Of a stretch of DNA of 64,000 nt, positions 1 to 10,784 are shown one piece after another. The stretch is from Sophora flavescens. Taxonomy: Eukaryota > Streptophyta > Magnoliopsida > Fabales > Fabaceae. Under the pieces are notes generated by a model. The model did not search any database and was not told the origin of the DNA. It worked only from the letters and a program-made list of their open reading frames with translations. The stretch's first letter is position 1. Every line of letters begins with the position of its first letter. Location: positions 49,026,831-49,090,830 of the forward strand of contig CM061070.1 of NCBI GenBank assembly GCA_030762895.1, written 5' to 3'. A program made the position numbers and the translations under genes.

Positions 1-41
1 TAACCATCACCAGACTGTTTCTGTCCAAGAGACTTTTCTAT

Positions 42-401
42 GTGTTTCCTTCACCTGATATTGACTTTATCAGAATCAGTCTTATCTTAAAATTTGTCTT
101 TCTTCCTTTCTATGCCCTTCAAACTCTCCATGAACTTTTCTTCCCTTCCATCACCTTTCCCCTATCTCTACCTAAGGCACCCCCAGTTTTAGCCTTACCC
201 TGGCACTCTTCTCTGTCTGTCTCTTCCTCAAGCCTATCTATAGAAGCCTCCACTTCTCAGACAGTGGCCTTACAAGACTTTCATATGCTTCAAGGGCAAG
301 TAGAAGACTTAATAAGACAGCTGGATGAAGAAAGGAGAGCTAGGCTGCTCTTAGAGCAAAGGGTTGCTGCCTTATATTTGTTACTTAGTCAATCTAGGTA
401 G
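42..401 (+). pseudogene. C-terminal piece of Sirevirus 3' (env-like) ORF
   Basis: Open frame of 119 codons lying where the extra 3' ORF of Sireviruses ends, 450 bp before the LTR. The last 40 residues are charged and leucine-rich (from about residue 80, GQVEDLIRQLDEERRARLLL), a likely coiled coil, as also found near the end of the ORF of element B (8492-8965). The first 40 residues are hydrophobic, but this could be accidental translation upstream of the true reading region. There is no detectable catalytic motif. The true start is probably outside the window. Function of these ORFs is unknown; the env-like name is historical. Confidence 0.45.
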
Positions 402-523
402 TTTTGTTTCTCTGTTGTAAACTGCCCTGTACTTATCAAAGCCCATGATGAATAAAATATTTTTCTTCCTTACTTTCCTTATTTCTTTACTTTTTTTATT
501 ATGATTACTCATTTTTGTTGTTG

Positions 524-541
524 ACAAAAGGGGGAGAATGT
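524..541 (+). other. Upstream polypurine tract of element A
   Basis: The purine run AAAAGGGGGAGAA follows GTTGAC, about 315 bp before the LTR-proximal PPT. The same double arrangement occurs in elements B, C and the one at 57.5 kb. It could prime extra plus-strand synthesis during reverse transcription. Confidence 0.5.
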
Positions 542-839
542 ATGTGATATGATCTTAATGAGAAAGTAATATATGAACATGATATGATCAAAGTATGTTC
601 TGATAGTTGCTATAATTGCTCTGATAAATCTTAAGTAAGATTGCTTTGATAATGTCCAAGTAAGACAATTCAAATTTATATGTGACTAAGTTAACCAGAT
701 TATATGATTAATCTTAATGTCTAATCAAGCATCAGCATAACCTGTCCGCTTAAGAAAATATCAACTTGCCTGATATATGTTATTTTCCTTGTTGATATTT
801 ACAGAGGTTCATTAAATCATCTCATTGTTTGTCATCATC

Positions 840-853
840 AAAAAGGGGGAGAT
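840..853 (+). other. LTR-proximal polypurine tract
   Basis: AAAAAGGGGGAGAT abuts the LTR start TGTTAAGTC at 854. It is preceded by GTCATCATC, the same context as the PPTs at 9367 and 33161. This is the plus-strand primer site that defines the LTR's 5' edge. Confidence 0.8.
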
Positions 854-2194
854 TGTTAAGTCTCTAAAATGTCTGATGTGCATTTCCCTAAGTTTTGATG
901 AGAACTAAACATTGGTTAATGATTTAATTAACCGTCATATTGGTTGCTAACCTATCTATCTAATGTGTAGATTAAAATAGTAAGAATCATACGTCTGCTC
1001 ATATAGATGACTACCTGTCTGGATAAGCGAAAGTCAACCTGTCTGCTGACTAGGATTATTGACTTCTTTCAAGAGACGTTTTCAACCTGTCTCTCCACGA
1101 GTTCCTACACTCGTCTGATGTTACTCGTTGAAGAACTAAGGACCTAACAAGCTTTTGTGATCTGTCCCATCAGAAAGAGACTCGAAGCCTTCTCTCCTAC
1201 TTAGTCTCACGCTTATCAAGAAAAGTCAGAAGTTACTCTCTCTCAAGTAACCTCGGATATCAGAACCAAAGACCAGTTAAATAATGCTTCCAACATGCTT
1301 TATTCCCTAGTACCTCTGGTCCTTTACAAGAAAAAGGGAATTGTACTGAGCAAAGTACAAAAAGCTCGCTGCACAACTCTGATATGGCTGTTTCACGATG
1401 TATAAAGTCATGATCCTTCAAGTTAAAGTACAACCAACGTTCCTATTATATTAATGGCTGCCTAGAACGACTCTATTGCATTTAATGAAGTTCTGCTTGA
1501 AGCCAACATTTGAAGAAATGTCTCTAACGGATCTTAAATACTTGAAGCCTATAAATACATAAGTCATTGAAGATGAAGCCACAGAGAATACATATATCAT
1601 TAAAGAGCCATTACTCTGCGCATTAATTTCTTCATTCTATATTCTTCAATCATTTGAAGTTATTACATAGACTTTCCTAAAATTTACATTTAAATCACTC
1701 TCTGGGTGTTAGTGAAAGATCTGTCTGTCTGAAGTTGTATTTATTACAAACCAAATTTCTCAAACAAATCTGAGTGAGCCTGAAGAGGCTAGGTGTGCAA
1801 AGAATACTTGTCTCGGAGCCTGAAGAGGCTAAGTGTGCAAACAATACTTTGAGTCTGTAACCTGATCAGTTATAGTGGATAAAACTTGGTGCTGCCAAGG
1901 ACTGGACGCATCTCTTTGCTTTGAAGAGTGAACCATGATAAATAACTGTATCAATCTCTCTTTCCTTATAAACTCTTTACTTGCTTTAGTTTTCTTATCC
2001 ATTTATCAAGTGGTATGTTTGCCTTAGTCACTGTTAAAATTTCATCAGACAGGTCACCTGTCTGTCCTGTATCATTCCACTCGTATGAACCAAGCTTCTG
2101 TATGAGAAAATTTTTCAACTTTGTTTGAATTCTGATAAACACAATTCACCCCCCCCCCCCCCCCCCCTCCTCGTATTTATAGTTGTCTATTTCA
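854..2194 (+). repeat. Sirevirus LTR, 1341 bp (between A and B)
   Basis: Starts TGTTAAGTC straight after a PPT and ends ...CTATTTCA straight before a primer binding site, so both edges are defined. U3 holds many copies of the word CCTGTCTG or CGTCTG (about 990-1160 and 1700-1740). The 3' part has two AGCCTGAAGAGGCTA units (around 1780 and 1818) and a run of about 20 C at 2149-2167. It acts both as 3' LTR of A and 5' LTR of B, although the LTR at the far end of B is clearly different. Confidence 0.85.
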
Positions 2195-2209
2195 GTTGGT
2201 ATCAGAATG
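2195..2209 (+). other. Primer binding site, tRNA-Met type
   Basis: GTTGGTATCAGAATG directly after the LTR matches the usual TGGTATCAGAGC, complementary to the 3' end of initiator tRNA-Met, for the first 10 bases. It then runs without a leader into coding sequence for the second half of a gag zinc knuckle, so leader and most of gag are deleted. Confidence 0.7.
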
Positions 2210-2215
2210 GGCATA

Positions 2216-2602
2216 CTACATCAAGATGCATACATAGTAAGCATGCTAAATATTCCCGTCCAATGAACACTAACAAGAAAGGACCCAATTGGGTACCTAA
2301 AGATAAGATAATACCTGTTGCAAAATTTCTTAACAACGGGAAAGAAAAAAACATCTTGGTACTTGGACAGTGGGTGCTCACGACACATGATAGGAGAAAG
2401 GTGTATGTTCCAAGACCTTAGAGCCAAAGATGGTGGCTGGGTCACATTTGGAGGAAACCAGAAAGTGAAGATCAATGGTGTAGGTAAAATTGGTAAACAT
2501 CATTTTCCCTCCATTGATAATGTTCTTTTGGTTAATGGGTTAAAACATAATCTGCTGAGCATAAGTCAATTATGTGATAGTGGATATGTTGTTTTTTTAT
2601 AA
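2216..2602 (+). pseudogene. gag zinc-knuckle end plus copia protease (element B)
   Basis: The reading frame opens with GHTTSRC, the second half of a CX2CX4HX4C nucleocapsid knuckle, then a lysine-rich linker ending GPNWVPK. A frame change near 2340 leads into WYLDSGCSRHM, the pepsin-like protease active site with the catalytic Asp in the copia form D-S-G, and then a stretch ending LLSISQLCDSG, as in copia proteases. The protease cuts the Gag-Pol polyprotein. The N-terminal part of gag is missing by a deletion that starts in the PBS. A further frame shift separates it from integrase. Confidence 0.8.
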
Positions 2603-3640
2603 GAACATGTGTAAGTCCAAAAAAAATGATGGATCACTTCTATTCGCTGCTAAGAGGCAAAACAATCTGTATAAGATTGACTTGGAGGACCTCTCATATC
2701 AGAGTGTCTCATGTCTAGTGTCCATTGAAGATGAGCGATGGATTTGGCACAAAAGGCTAGGTCATGCAAGCTTGAAGTTAATTTCAAAGCTAAATAAGCA
2801 TAACCTCGTGAGAGGGCTACCAAACCTTAAGTACAAATCTGATGCTCTCTATGATGCATGTCAAAAGGGAAAACAAGTCAAGGGTTCCTTTGAATCTAAG
2901 AATGTTGTTAGTACCAATAGACCACTAGAATTGCGACACCTTGATCTCTTTGGTCCAACAAGGACTGCCTCTGTTAATGGTAACAAATATGGTCTAGCCA
3001 TTGTAGACGACTACACTAGATGGACATGGATTAAGTTCCTAGCTCACAAAGATGAGTCTTTCAAGGTCTTTTCTATATTCTACAAACATGTACAGAATGA
3101 AAAAGGCATGTGTATCACTTCAATAAGAAGTGACCATGGGGGAGAGTTTGAAAATGAATTATTCCATAAGTTCTGTGAAGAAAGTGGTATTCTTCACAAC
3201 TTCTCAATACCTAGAACACCACAGTAAAATGGTGTGGTAGAGAGAAAGAAAATATCTCTTCAAGAGATGGCTAGAACAATGCTCAATGACAACTCGGTCC
3301 CTAGACACTTCTGGGCTGAAGCTGTTAATACTGCCTGTTACATTCAGAACAGAATATACATTTTTCCAATATTGAACAAGACTCCTTATGAATTGTGCAA
3401 GGGGTGAAAACCCAACATTTCATATCTTCATCTTTTTGGTTGTAAATGTTATATATTGAATACTAAAGATCAACTTGGTAAGTTTGATGCAAAAGTAGAT
3501 AATGGAATACTGTTAGGATATTTTGAAACTTCAAAAGGCTTTAGAGTTTATAATTCTAGAACTCCAGTAGTAAAAGAATGTATTCATGTCAAGTTTGATG
3601 ACAAACAGCTGATAAGAAATTATCAGAGCTAGATTAAGCT
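2574..3640 (+). pseudogene. copia GAG-pre-integrase and integrase (element B)
   Basis: Integrase inserts the cDNA copy into the genome. The N-terminal zinc-binding part shows HKRLGH and YDACQKGK; the first Cys of the expected C-X2-C pair is Tyr here, so zinc binding is probably lost. The catalytic core shows LDLFGP (first Asp) and IRSDHGGEFENE (second Asp). A TAA at 3225-3227 sits where a Gln codon is expected, just after PRTPQ. Frame-shifted but recognisable sequence continues beyond to about 3640, including the NTACYIQNR-like segment and the HLFGCKCY-like segment. Confidence 0.85.
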
Positions 3641-3874
3641 TTTACAGATCTTGATTCAAATATCTCAGGAGACGCAACAAAAGTAAAAGTTGATGATCAA
3701 ATGGCCGACCCTTCACAACAACCAGAAACCTCCACTTCTCAACAGGATACTGTTCATAGATCTTGGTAATTCAAAAATTATCATCCACAAGATCAAATCG
3801 TTGGAAACCCCAATGATAGGCTAAGAACTAGATCAACTTTCATAGAGCAAGAAGATTCCGCACTTGTCTCTGAG

Positions 3875-4825
3875 TTGGAACCAAAGACAGTAGACGAGGC
3901 TCTACTAGACGATGGCTGGATTCTGGTAATGCAAGAAGAACTGAATCAGTTTGAAAGAAGCAATGTTTGGATCCTGGTGCCCTTGCCTAAGAACAAATCA
4001 GTTATTGGAACAAAATGGGTTTACAGAAACAAACTTGATGAAAATGGTAAGGTGGTAAGAAACAAGGCAAGACTTGTTGCTCAAGGTTATTCTCAGGAAG
4101 AAGGTATATATTATACTGAGACGTTTGCACCTGTTTCTATATTAGAAGCAATTAGGATTTTACTTTCTTTTGCTGCACATCATAGTATTATGATTTTTCA
4201 AATGGATGTTAAGAGTGCTTTCCTAAATGGAGTTATTAATGAAGAAGTATATGTAATGCAACCTCCGGGTTTTGAAATTGAAACCCAACCTGAACATGTA
4301 TATAAGCTTAAGAAAGCTTTATATGGCCTTAAACAAGCACCTAGAGCTTGGTATGATAGGCTAAGTTCATTTCTAATGGAAAATGGATTTAATAGAGGAA
4401 AGGTTGATACAACCTTGTTTAGAAAGTCCATTAAATCTAATTTCATAATTGTGCAAATATATGTTGATGATATTATATTTGGTGCTACTAATGAATCTCT
4501 ATGCAAAAAGTTTTCTAAGCTAATACAGAAAGAGTTTGAAATAAGCATGATGGGAGAACTCAAATTCTTCCTTGGACTTCAAGTTAAACAAACTATGGAC
4601 GAGGTGTACATCCATCAAACTAAGTATACAAAGGAACTCCTGAAGAAGTTCAAAATGGATGATTGTAATCCAATGAATACCCCGATGCACCCCACGTCCA
4701 TACTGAATAAAGATGATAAAGATAAAAAGATAGACCAAAAGGTATATAGAGGTATGATAGGATCTCTTCTATATCTTACCGCGTCTAGACCTGACATTAT
4801 GTTCAGTGTATGCTTATGTGCTTGA
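3875..4825 (+). CDS. copia reverse transcriptase domain (element B)
   Basis: Uninterrupted 316-codon RT domain, the best preserved part of B's pol. Seen in order: WILVMQEELNQFERSNVW, GTKWVYRNKLDENG, RLVAQGYSQ, the first catalytic Asp in QMDVKSAFLNG, YGLKQAPRAWY, and the catalytic YVDDIIFGA near residue 200. MGELKFFLGLQ and the thumb follow. It copies element RNA into DNA. The closing TGA at 4823-4825 falls inside the conserved CLCA(R)FQ motif, where an Arg codon is expected, so it is a C-to-T nonsense change. The domain is part of a polyprotein, so its own ATG is not meaningful. Confidence 0.92.
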   Translation: MEPKTVDEALLDDGWILVMQEELNQFERSNVWILVPLPKNKSVIGTKWVYRNKLDENGKVVRNKARLVAQGYSQEEGIYYTETFAPVSILEAIRILLSFAAHHSIMIFQMDVKSAFLNGVINEEVYVMQPPGFEIETQPEHVYKLKKALYGLKQAPRAWYDRLSSFLMENGFNRGKVDTTLFRKSIKSNFIIVQIYVDDIIFGATNESLCKKFSKLIQKEFEISMMGELKFFLGLQVKQTMDEVYIHQTKYTKELLKKFKMDDCNPMNTPMHPTSILNKDDKDKKIDQKVYRGMIGSLLYLTASRPDIMFSVCLCA

Positions 4826-4852
4826 TTTCAATCTGATCCTAAAGAATCTCAC

Positions 4853-5402
4853 TTGTCAGCAATTAAGAGAATATTTAGATATTTGAAAGGTACTACTAAT
4901 CTGGGTTTGTGTTTTAAGAAAAATGCAGATTACAGATTAGTTGGGTTCTGTGATGCTGACTATGCTGGAGACAGAATTGAAAGAAAGAGTACCAGTGGAG
5001 GATGCACTTCATTGGAGCTATTATGGTCTCATGGTCAAGCAAAAGACAAAGTACCATTGCCTTATCAACTGCTGAAGCTGAGTATATTTCGCTGCTAGTT
5101 GCTGCTCACAACTTCTTTGGATCAAACATCAATTGGAGGACTACAATGTGTTTGTAAGTAGTATTCCACTTATGTGTGATAATACTGCTGCAATTAATTT
5201 ATCTAAGAATCCAATAATGCATTCTAGAGCTAAGCATATAGAGATTAAACATCATTTTATAAGGGATTATGTGCAAAAAGGTGTGATTGATATACAATTT
5301 GTAGATACTGACCATCAATGGGCAGATATATTTACTAAACCTCTTGCTGAGGACATATTCATTTATATTAGGAAGCATCTTAATATGTTATGTGTGGATT
5401 GA
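4853..5402 (+). pseudogene. copia RNase H domain (element B), frameshifted
   Basis: RNase H degrades the RNA strand of the RNA:DNA hybrid. The first part continues the RT frame (YLKGTTNLGL, GFCDADYAGD with a catalytic Asp, RKSTSGGC). A one-base loss just after STSGGC near 5003 shifts the frame, and a second shift near 5095 restores it. The end is clean: CDNTAAINLSKNPIMHSRAK, then KHIEIKHHFIRD and ADIFTKPLAED, with the natural pol stop at 5400-5402. Confidence 0.85.
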
Positions 5403-5899
5403 TTTAGGCATCCAGGCTTGTGAATGTTGTTTTTGTTAAATACGCGTCTATTGAATTTTTCCCTCCAATGCATGTTGAAAATTTGCGTCTATTGCATAAC
5501 GCGTCCATTGAATGTATATGCTCGTGTATTGATTTTTTTTCGTCTATGCCTGCTTGCATTTTGTTTGAACCCGTCTAAGCATATATTTATTAAAAGCATT
5601 TATTTTGTCTCAAGGAAATATTTATCTAATGTATTTTCTTGCTGAGTCAGTAATTCCCATCAATCCCATCAAAACCTTTTTATGGTTTCAAATACCAAAG
5701 TCATCTTTCTCTTAATGACATGTCCTGTTAAACACTTTCTTTTTTATTTATCTTCAAAAGAAAACCTTTGATATTCAGGTCTTTTTAAAGCAACCCCCTT
5801 TCCCTCCGAAAAACTTTTCACTACCCATCTTCTCTGATTACATCCTCTCTCGAACTCTCAGTTCTTTCTACCTAAAACCTAACCTTCAAACCTTCAACA
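5403..5899 (+). other. Non-coding spacer between pol and 3' ORF of B
   Basis: About 500 bp, AT-rich, with no credible gene. It contains repeats of GCGTCTATTG/CGTCTATTGA (5440-5540), a word related to the CGTCTG and TAGACG words of the LTRs. The last 140 bp (5760-5899) are pyrimidine-rich and look like a 5' leader for the following ORF, which might be expressed from its own promoter or spliced RNA. That last point is inference. Confidence 0.5.
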
Positions 5900-8800
5900 A
5901 TGGCTTCTTCTTCGACACCTGTTGCTACCTACGTCACAGATACCCTGAATATTGCGATTGAACACCATTTCAACCTTAAGATTCTGAAAGACTACAATTT
6001 GGACGTGAGTAAGTACATCAATACTGCGGGTTGGGATGGCATGTTTCTGGAAAAGGCCTCCATCTACCCTAACCTTATCAGAACTTTCTGGAGAAGGCCA
6101 ACCATTACAGACACTGAAATTACTGATTTTTTACTGGGCACAAAGGTGGTTGTCTCTGAGCAGACAATCTCTGATGCCATTGCCTGTGCCCAAGAGGGTT
6201 TGGTCATCACTGATACATGGGATAGTGATTTGGGTGGTTCTGAAACCATCGCTGTGATGTTAATGAGACCAGACAAGGCGAGAAACCACTCATGGAAGTC
6301 TTCAGAAATGAAAGATGAAATTAGGATTCTTCACCAAATCCTTAACAAGGTTGTCTTGCATAAAACTGGTTCTAAGGACAATCTCTCTGCTCTACACAAG
6401 TTCTGCTTATGCAATCTCATTCTGGAAACCAAAATCAATCTTCCATGGATTCCGTTCAATAGATTCAGAGATGCTGTGATGCATAGGAGGAATTTATCTG
6501 CAATTCCCTTCACCCACTAGCTATCAAAACTCCTTAAGGCTCATGGTGTTTATGATGTTTTGGCTTCCAAGTCGAAGGACGAGCAAGATAGACTCCTACC
6601 TGAGGAAGGTAAGTCAGCTGTTGACTTTGGGAAAAGCAATCTTGGTGGCATGTATCTCAGTACATACATGCAAATTTCTATGGCCAATGCAGAAGAAGCA
6701 ATGAAAATTAAAGAAGAACAAATTGAGGCCAATAATGCTGAGCTTTTAGGTCTCAAAAGAGGAACTAGGCAGAAAACCACTGCTCAGAGAAAACCTGCTG
6801 CAAGAAGACCTGCCATCAAGAGGCCTGCTTCTGGAATTGTGAAAAGGGAACCTACTACTGCTCCTGCTCATAAATGACCAAGGAAAATGGTCCTCTCACA
6901 CAATGAGGATGATGATGAGGATGAGGGCACAGTCCCAATTAGTGCCATTCTGAAGAAGCAGAGGATTGTTGCTACTACTGCTGCTGATGCAAATGTGCCA
7001 ATTCCTACATAAACTAGAAGGCAACCTGTTAGGAAAGCTAAGTCAGTTATGGCTTCTGAGGTAATCATCCCTGCTAATGACCCTGTACAATTAGCAGTTG
7101 ATGCATTAGTCTCTAGCTTAGAAGATAGGATTGATAATGTCTCTGCACCTGCTGCTACTACTTCTAATAATATTTCTGATGATGTTTATATACCTGCACT
7201 GCCTTCACCACAACCTGAATTACACACAAAATCACCCACATATTCCCATGTTCATTTACCAATTCATTCCTCACCAGGCCAACCACAAACAGCCTCACCA
7301 CCAAGAACAAAATTCCCACCCATCATACCTGAAACTGACCCTTGATTCAATCAACCAGATGATGGTATTAGCCCTGGTGCACCCCTTCCAAAGAAAAGAA
7401 CAATCAAATTTCCCTATACTGACCCATCTGTTTTGTATGCGGGTAAGACTGAAAACTGGGCCAAGGTTAAAATGGATTGGAAATTTTTGTTCCATAAGCA
7501 TGAACCTGAACCTGCTTCAACCAGACCTTTATATCCCCTACCTATATACCAATATGAACCAGAACCCATCATCACCCCATACCATAAATACCATCCTAAC
7601 ATAAACATTGGTAGACCCCCTTCCAAAATGTACAATTACCTTGGACCACTCATCACTCACCTACCCTAAAAGAGATTCCCTCCAAGAAAAATTTACCCCA
7701 ACCTGGTTAGATATCCACCCTTCGAGCCTTTCATTGAAGGAGTTGAGAGACACATCATCTCTGACTGGCATACAAACCCTACCAAGAAGAACCTCACTGA
7801 TGACATCTACAAAAGATCTAGATCCTTCAGGCATGTCCCCATCATTATGGACAAGAACACTAAATGGCAGACCTTCAGGCAGCCTAGTAAATATGGCAAA
7901 GCTTCTGACATTATTATGTATGCAATGCTCAAGTCTGAATTTGAGCTATTTAGAGTAACTAGAGCTGCAAATTTTGTACCCCCAACTTGGCTGCTGCATT
8001 CTAAGGAAACCAAAATTGGAATAAAGCCCTATATGCTCTGTCCAAGGCTTCCAATGATTGATTTGAACAAGGACAGGGATAAGAAGAAACAGAGGAACAC
8101 TGGAAAGATGCCATTCCCAGATTCTTGCATGATCAATCCTGAAGCTGTCAATCTCACTTATCAGAATGTCATAGACTATTGGTTAGCACAGCTAGTTGAA
8201 GATATTCAAGAAGATGTGGCTGTTGACATTTGGAGGACTCACATGGTGGAATGTGCAAAAGTAGCCTCCTCTTATGGTCTGAGCATGGAAGAGAAAAAGC
8301 TCATTCCAAAAGTTAGAGGCAAGTGTGGACTCTCAAACTACAGATTCTTCATCTACAAGGATATCTTGGGACTTCCTGTCACCAGTCCTGTTTATGAAGA
8401 AGATCCAGTCCACTGGGCCAAATAGCTGCCTTCACCTGTTCTTGGTTATGCTGGCTCACCCCCACAATTACTACTTTCAGAGCACACTGCTGTGGAAATC
8501 ATAGTTGAAGACCCTGCTATAGAGATTGAATCAGTTCAACCAGTTGCTGAGGTTGAGGAAGTTGCTGAGTTTGTTCCTAGACCAACCACTTCTGAGAAAC
8601 AATCTTCTCAACCACTGGCCCTGAATGTAATTCATCCAACAGAGCAACCTCAAACTTCCAAAGCTTTAGACACTGTTCCAAGTCAAGCATACGCTCAAGA
8701 CAATGCTGAAAGTTCAAAACCTTCCTTGCCACCAAATTTTGAAGAGATAATTGGAAGGATAGTAGAGCAGAAGGTAAAGGTTGAACTCAAGGAGAAAGTT

Positions 8801-8965
8801 AAAGCAGAAGTTGTAGAAGCCTTGGTTCCAACAAATCTCATGATGAAACAAATGATGAACATCATGCTGAGTTTTCAACATAGTCAAAATCTGCCTACTC
8901 AAATTCCTGCTCCTCCACCTAACCCAAATCCAAATCCTCCCCCTCCTCCACCACCCTCTTCTTAG
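5900..8965 (+). pseudogene. Sirevirus 3' env-like ORF, 1021 codons with six stops
   Basis: One reading frame runs from ATG 5900 to the final stop at 8963-8965 with no frameshift, interrupted only by stop codons at 6518, 6875, 7010, 7343, 7667 and 8423. Most can be explained by C-to-T change of CAG, CAA or CGA codons. The N-terminal 200 residues (YPNLIRTFW, FLLGTKVVVSEQTISDAI) resemble the family that legume genome annotations call putative plant transposon protein. The middle is acidic, basic and Pro-rich; residues about 650-840 are again well ordered (WRTHMVECAKVASSYGLSM). The end has a Lys/Glu coiled coil and a poly-Pro tail. No signal peptide or clear membrane anchor was seen, so the env label is doubtful. 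The ORF at 56040-57251 is a shorter relative. Confidence 0.75.
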
Positions 8966-9380
8966 GCCTTTCTTTTGTTGTTTCTTTACTGGCAATGATG
9001 GTCCACTCCTTTTACCTTTTTGTCTGATGACAAAAAATGGGGACAATGGATAAGAGAATAAAATTTATATAGGATAAGAGAATTAAATTGATATAGTCAG
9101 TTTTTTTTTGTTGAAAGTATACGTTTGTCTGTATATGCATGATCTTGTCTGTTTATATATACTCTGACTTATTATATTCTTTATATGCTCTGATACTATA
9201 TTTTGACTGATAAGTAGTAGCACTGAACTAATAAGTTATATACATGTGCTGCTGAATTTTTGTCATATGTTGTTCTTGTTAAAAGTTTGAATGCTTTGTC
9301 TAAGGGGGAGCTTTGTAATCTCTCTTAGACTTTGCTACTCAAATTTAATTAGCTTTTGTCATCATCAAAAAGGGGGAGAT
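8966..9380 (+). other. Spacer with two polypurine tracts before 3' LTR of B
   Basis: AT-rich, non-coding. A first purine tract AAAAAATGGGGA lies at 9029-9042 after TGATGAC, and the LTR-proximal one AAAAAGGGGGAGAT at 9367-9380 after GTCATCATC. The spacing of about 330 bp matches element A. Another run, TAAGGGGGAG, lies at 9301. Apart from these, nothing is visible. Confidence 0.65.
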
Positions 9381-10784
9381 TGTTGGAACCAAAGTGATTT
9401 GGATTAATAGTCTCTGTGTTTTGATGTTAACAAAAAGAATTAAATTTGCTTTGCATAGTGTTAGTTGAGATCTAACAAGGTTATCTAGTTTTGAAGGATT
9501 ACTTGAATTTTATAAGTTATGGAAACTTTGATGAAGTTACCATATATATCTGCTTGGATTTGATCTTGTGATTCTGCATTCATAAACGAGCTGCTAAAAT
9601 GTTTGGTAAAGTTATTTACTTATTTATTTATTTGAGTAGACGGGAGTTTAAGTAGACGAGGCATAAATTTTTCTAAGTAGTCAACTTTAATTTGCCACGT
9701 CGGTAGACGAAAGCTTTAATAGAATTGAGTAGACGAAGAAATAAAATAACCAGTGGACGAGAATTTTTCTCATGAGTAGACGAGCTCTAATTGCCACGTC
9801 ACTAGACGGAGATCAAGATAACTCACTGAGATATAGCAAGTTCAAAGACTTGATAGACGATAGGATATGTCACGTCAGTGGATGAGCTAAATGAAAGAGT
9901 AAATAGGCTTACTCTCACTTATAACTGAGTAGACAGATTTTTAGTAGACGAGTTTTTATCTCCAATATGTTCTTCTAAGGAGAATAAATGCAATCCGGTA
10001 CACTTGAATTTATTTCGAATGATTGTTATTTATTCCTAGAGAATTTTGGTTCTTCTCATTTGTTTTATATGTTGAAATGCTTTGTTTCCTTGTGAGAAAA
10101 TCATAGTACCATCGAGGAAATACAAAAAGCAACACAGTACAATGGGAAATGCAAAACGATCTGTACGATAGCACCTTTACTGCTGGAAAAAGCTGGATGG
10201 TACACAAAACAGGAAAGAAAGTTTTCAAGGTACAATTGCTCAGAGCAATGACCCTCCATTTCGTGCAAATGTGATAACCAAGAGTACATTTCACAATGGC
10301 CACGATCAAGCTATCAGTCACAACTGATATTATGCATTTAATGTTATCTCTAAACGAGAATATTCAAAGTAACCATTGAATAATTTCACGAAGAAGAAGG
10401 TCACTACAAATAGAAGACCTCAATTTCTGAAGATAGGAACACAGAGATAGAAAAATACCTTTGCTAGCCAAACTTTTTTCCAAAACAATATTTGCGAGAA
10501 CAAGCTCTCATTACTTTCTTTTTTTCAAAAGCAAAAGTCGGTAATCTTTAGTTTGAATATTGTGAAAAAATTCAACAGATCTTAAACTTTCATATCCTCA
10601 CACATAGTGAGTTAATAAGATCTTAAGTTAAAATATTTTTGTTAGAGTTAGAGCTCGAAGAGGCTTGGTAAGAAAGGAATACTTGTAGCCTGGAGAGGTG
10701 TTGAATACTTGGTTGTACTCCATTTGGAGAAATAACAAACACAATTCAACCTCCCCCCCCTTGTGTTTGCCTGTGTCAACTTCA
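9381..10784 (+). repeat. 3' LTR of element B, 1404 bp
   Basis: Starts TGTTGGAACC right after the PPT and ends ...GTCAACTTCA; no PBS follows, so it is a 3' LTR next to older DNA (a gypsy LTR). U3 (9635-9950) repeats the word GTAGACGAG about ten times with small changes. The end shares the layout CTCGAAGAGGCTTGG, AATACTTG, ACACAATTCAACC and a C run with the LTR at 854-2194, but the two are only distantly alike over their length. Confidence 0.85.

Larger units (their letters stand above)
1..853 (+). mobile_element. 3' internal end of Sirevirus-like copia element A
   Basis: This is the distal internal part of a Ty1/copia Sirevirus-type retrotransposon that starts outside the window. It holds the end of a 3' ORF (42-401), then about 450 bp of non-coding AT-rich DNA with two polypurine tracts, the second directly followed by the TG of an LTR at 854. 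An ORF after pol and a long spacer before the 3' LTR are typical of Sireviruses. The order ORF, spacer, PPT, LTR is seen directly; the assignment to Sireviruses is inference from the family. Confidence 0.75.
2195..9380 (+). mobile_element. Internal region of Sirevirus-like element B
   Basis: Order seen: PBS, end of gag zinc knuckle, protease, integrase, RT, RNase H, 500-bp spacer, long 3' ORF, 400-bp spacer with two PPTs, 3' LTR. Integrase before RT marks it as Ty1/copia. A large ORF after pol, two PPTs and LTRs above 1.3 kb point to the Sirevirus lineage (SIRE1 of soybean is the classic example). It is defective: gag is deleted, pol has stops and frameshifts, and the 3' ORF has six stops. 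Confidence 0.85.

Noticed and set aside
854..2194. LTR 854-2194 as a solo LTR
   Set aside because: A PPT directly precedes it and a PBS directly follows, so it is joined to internal regions on both sides.
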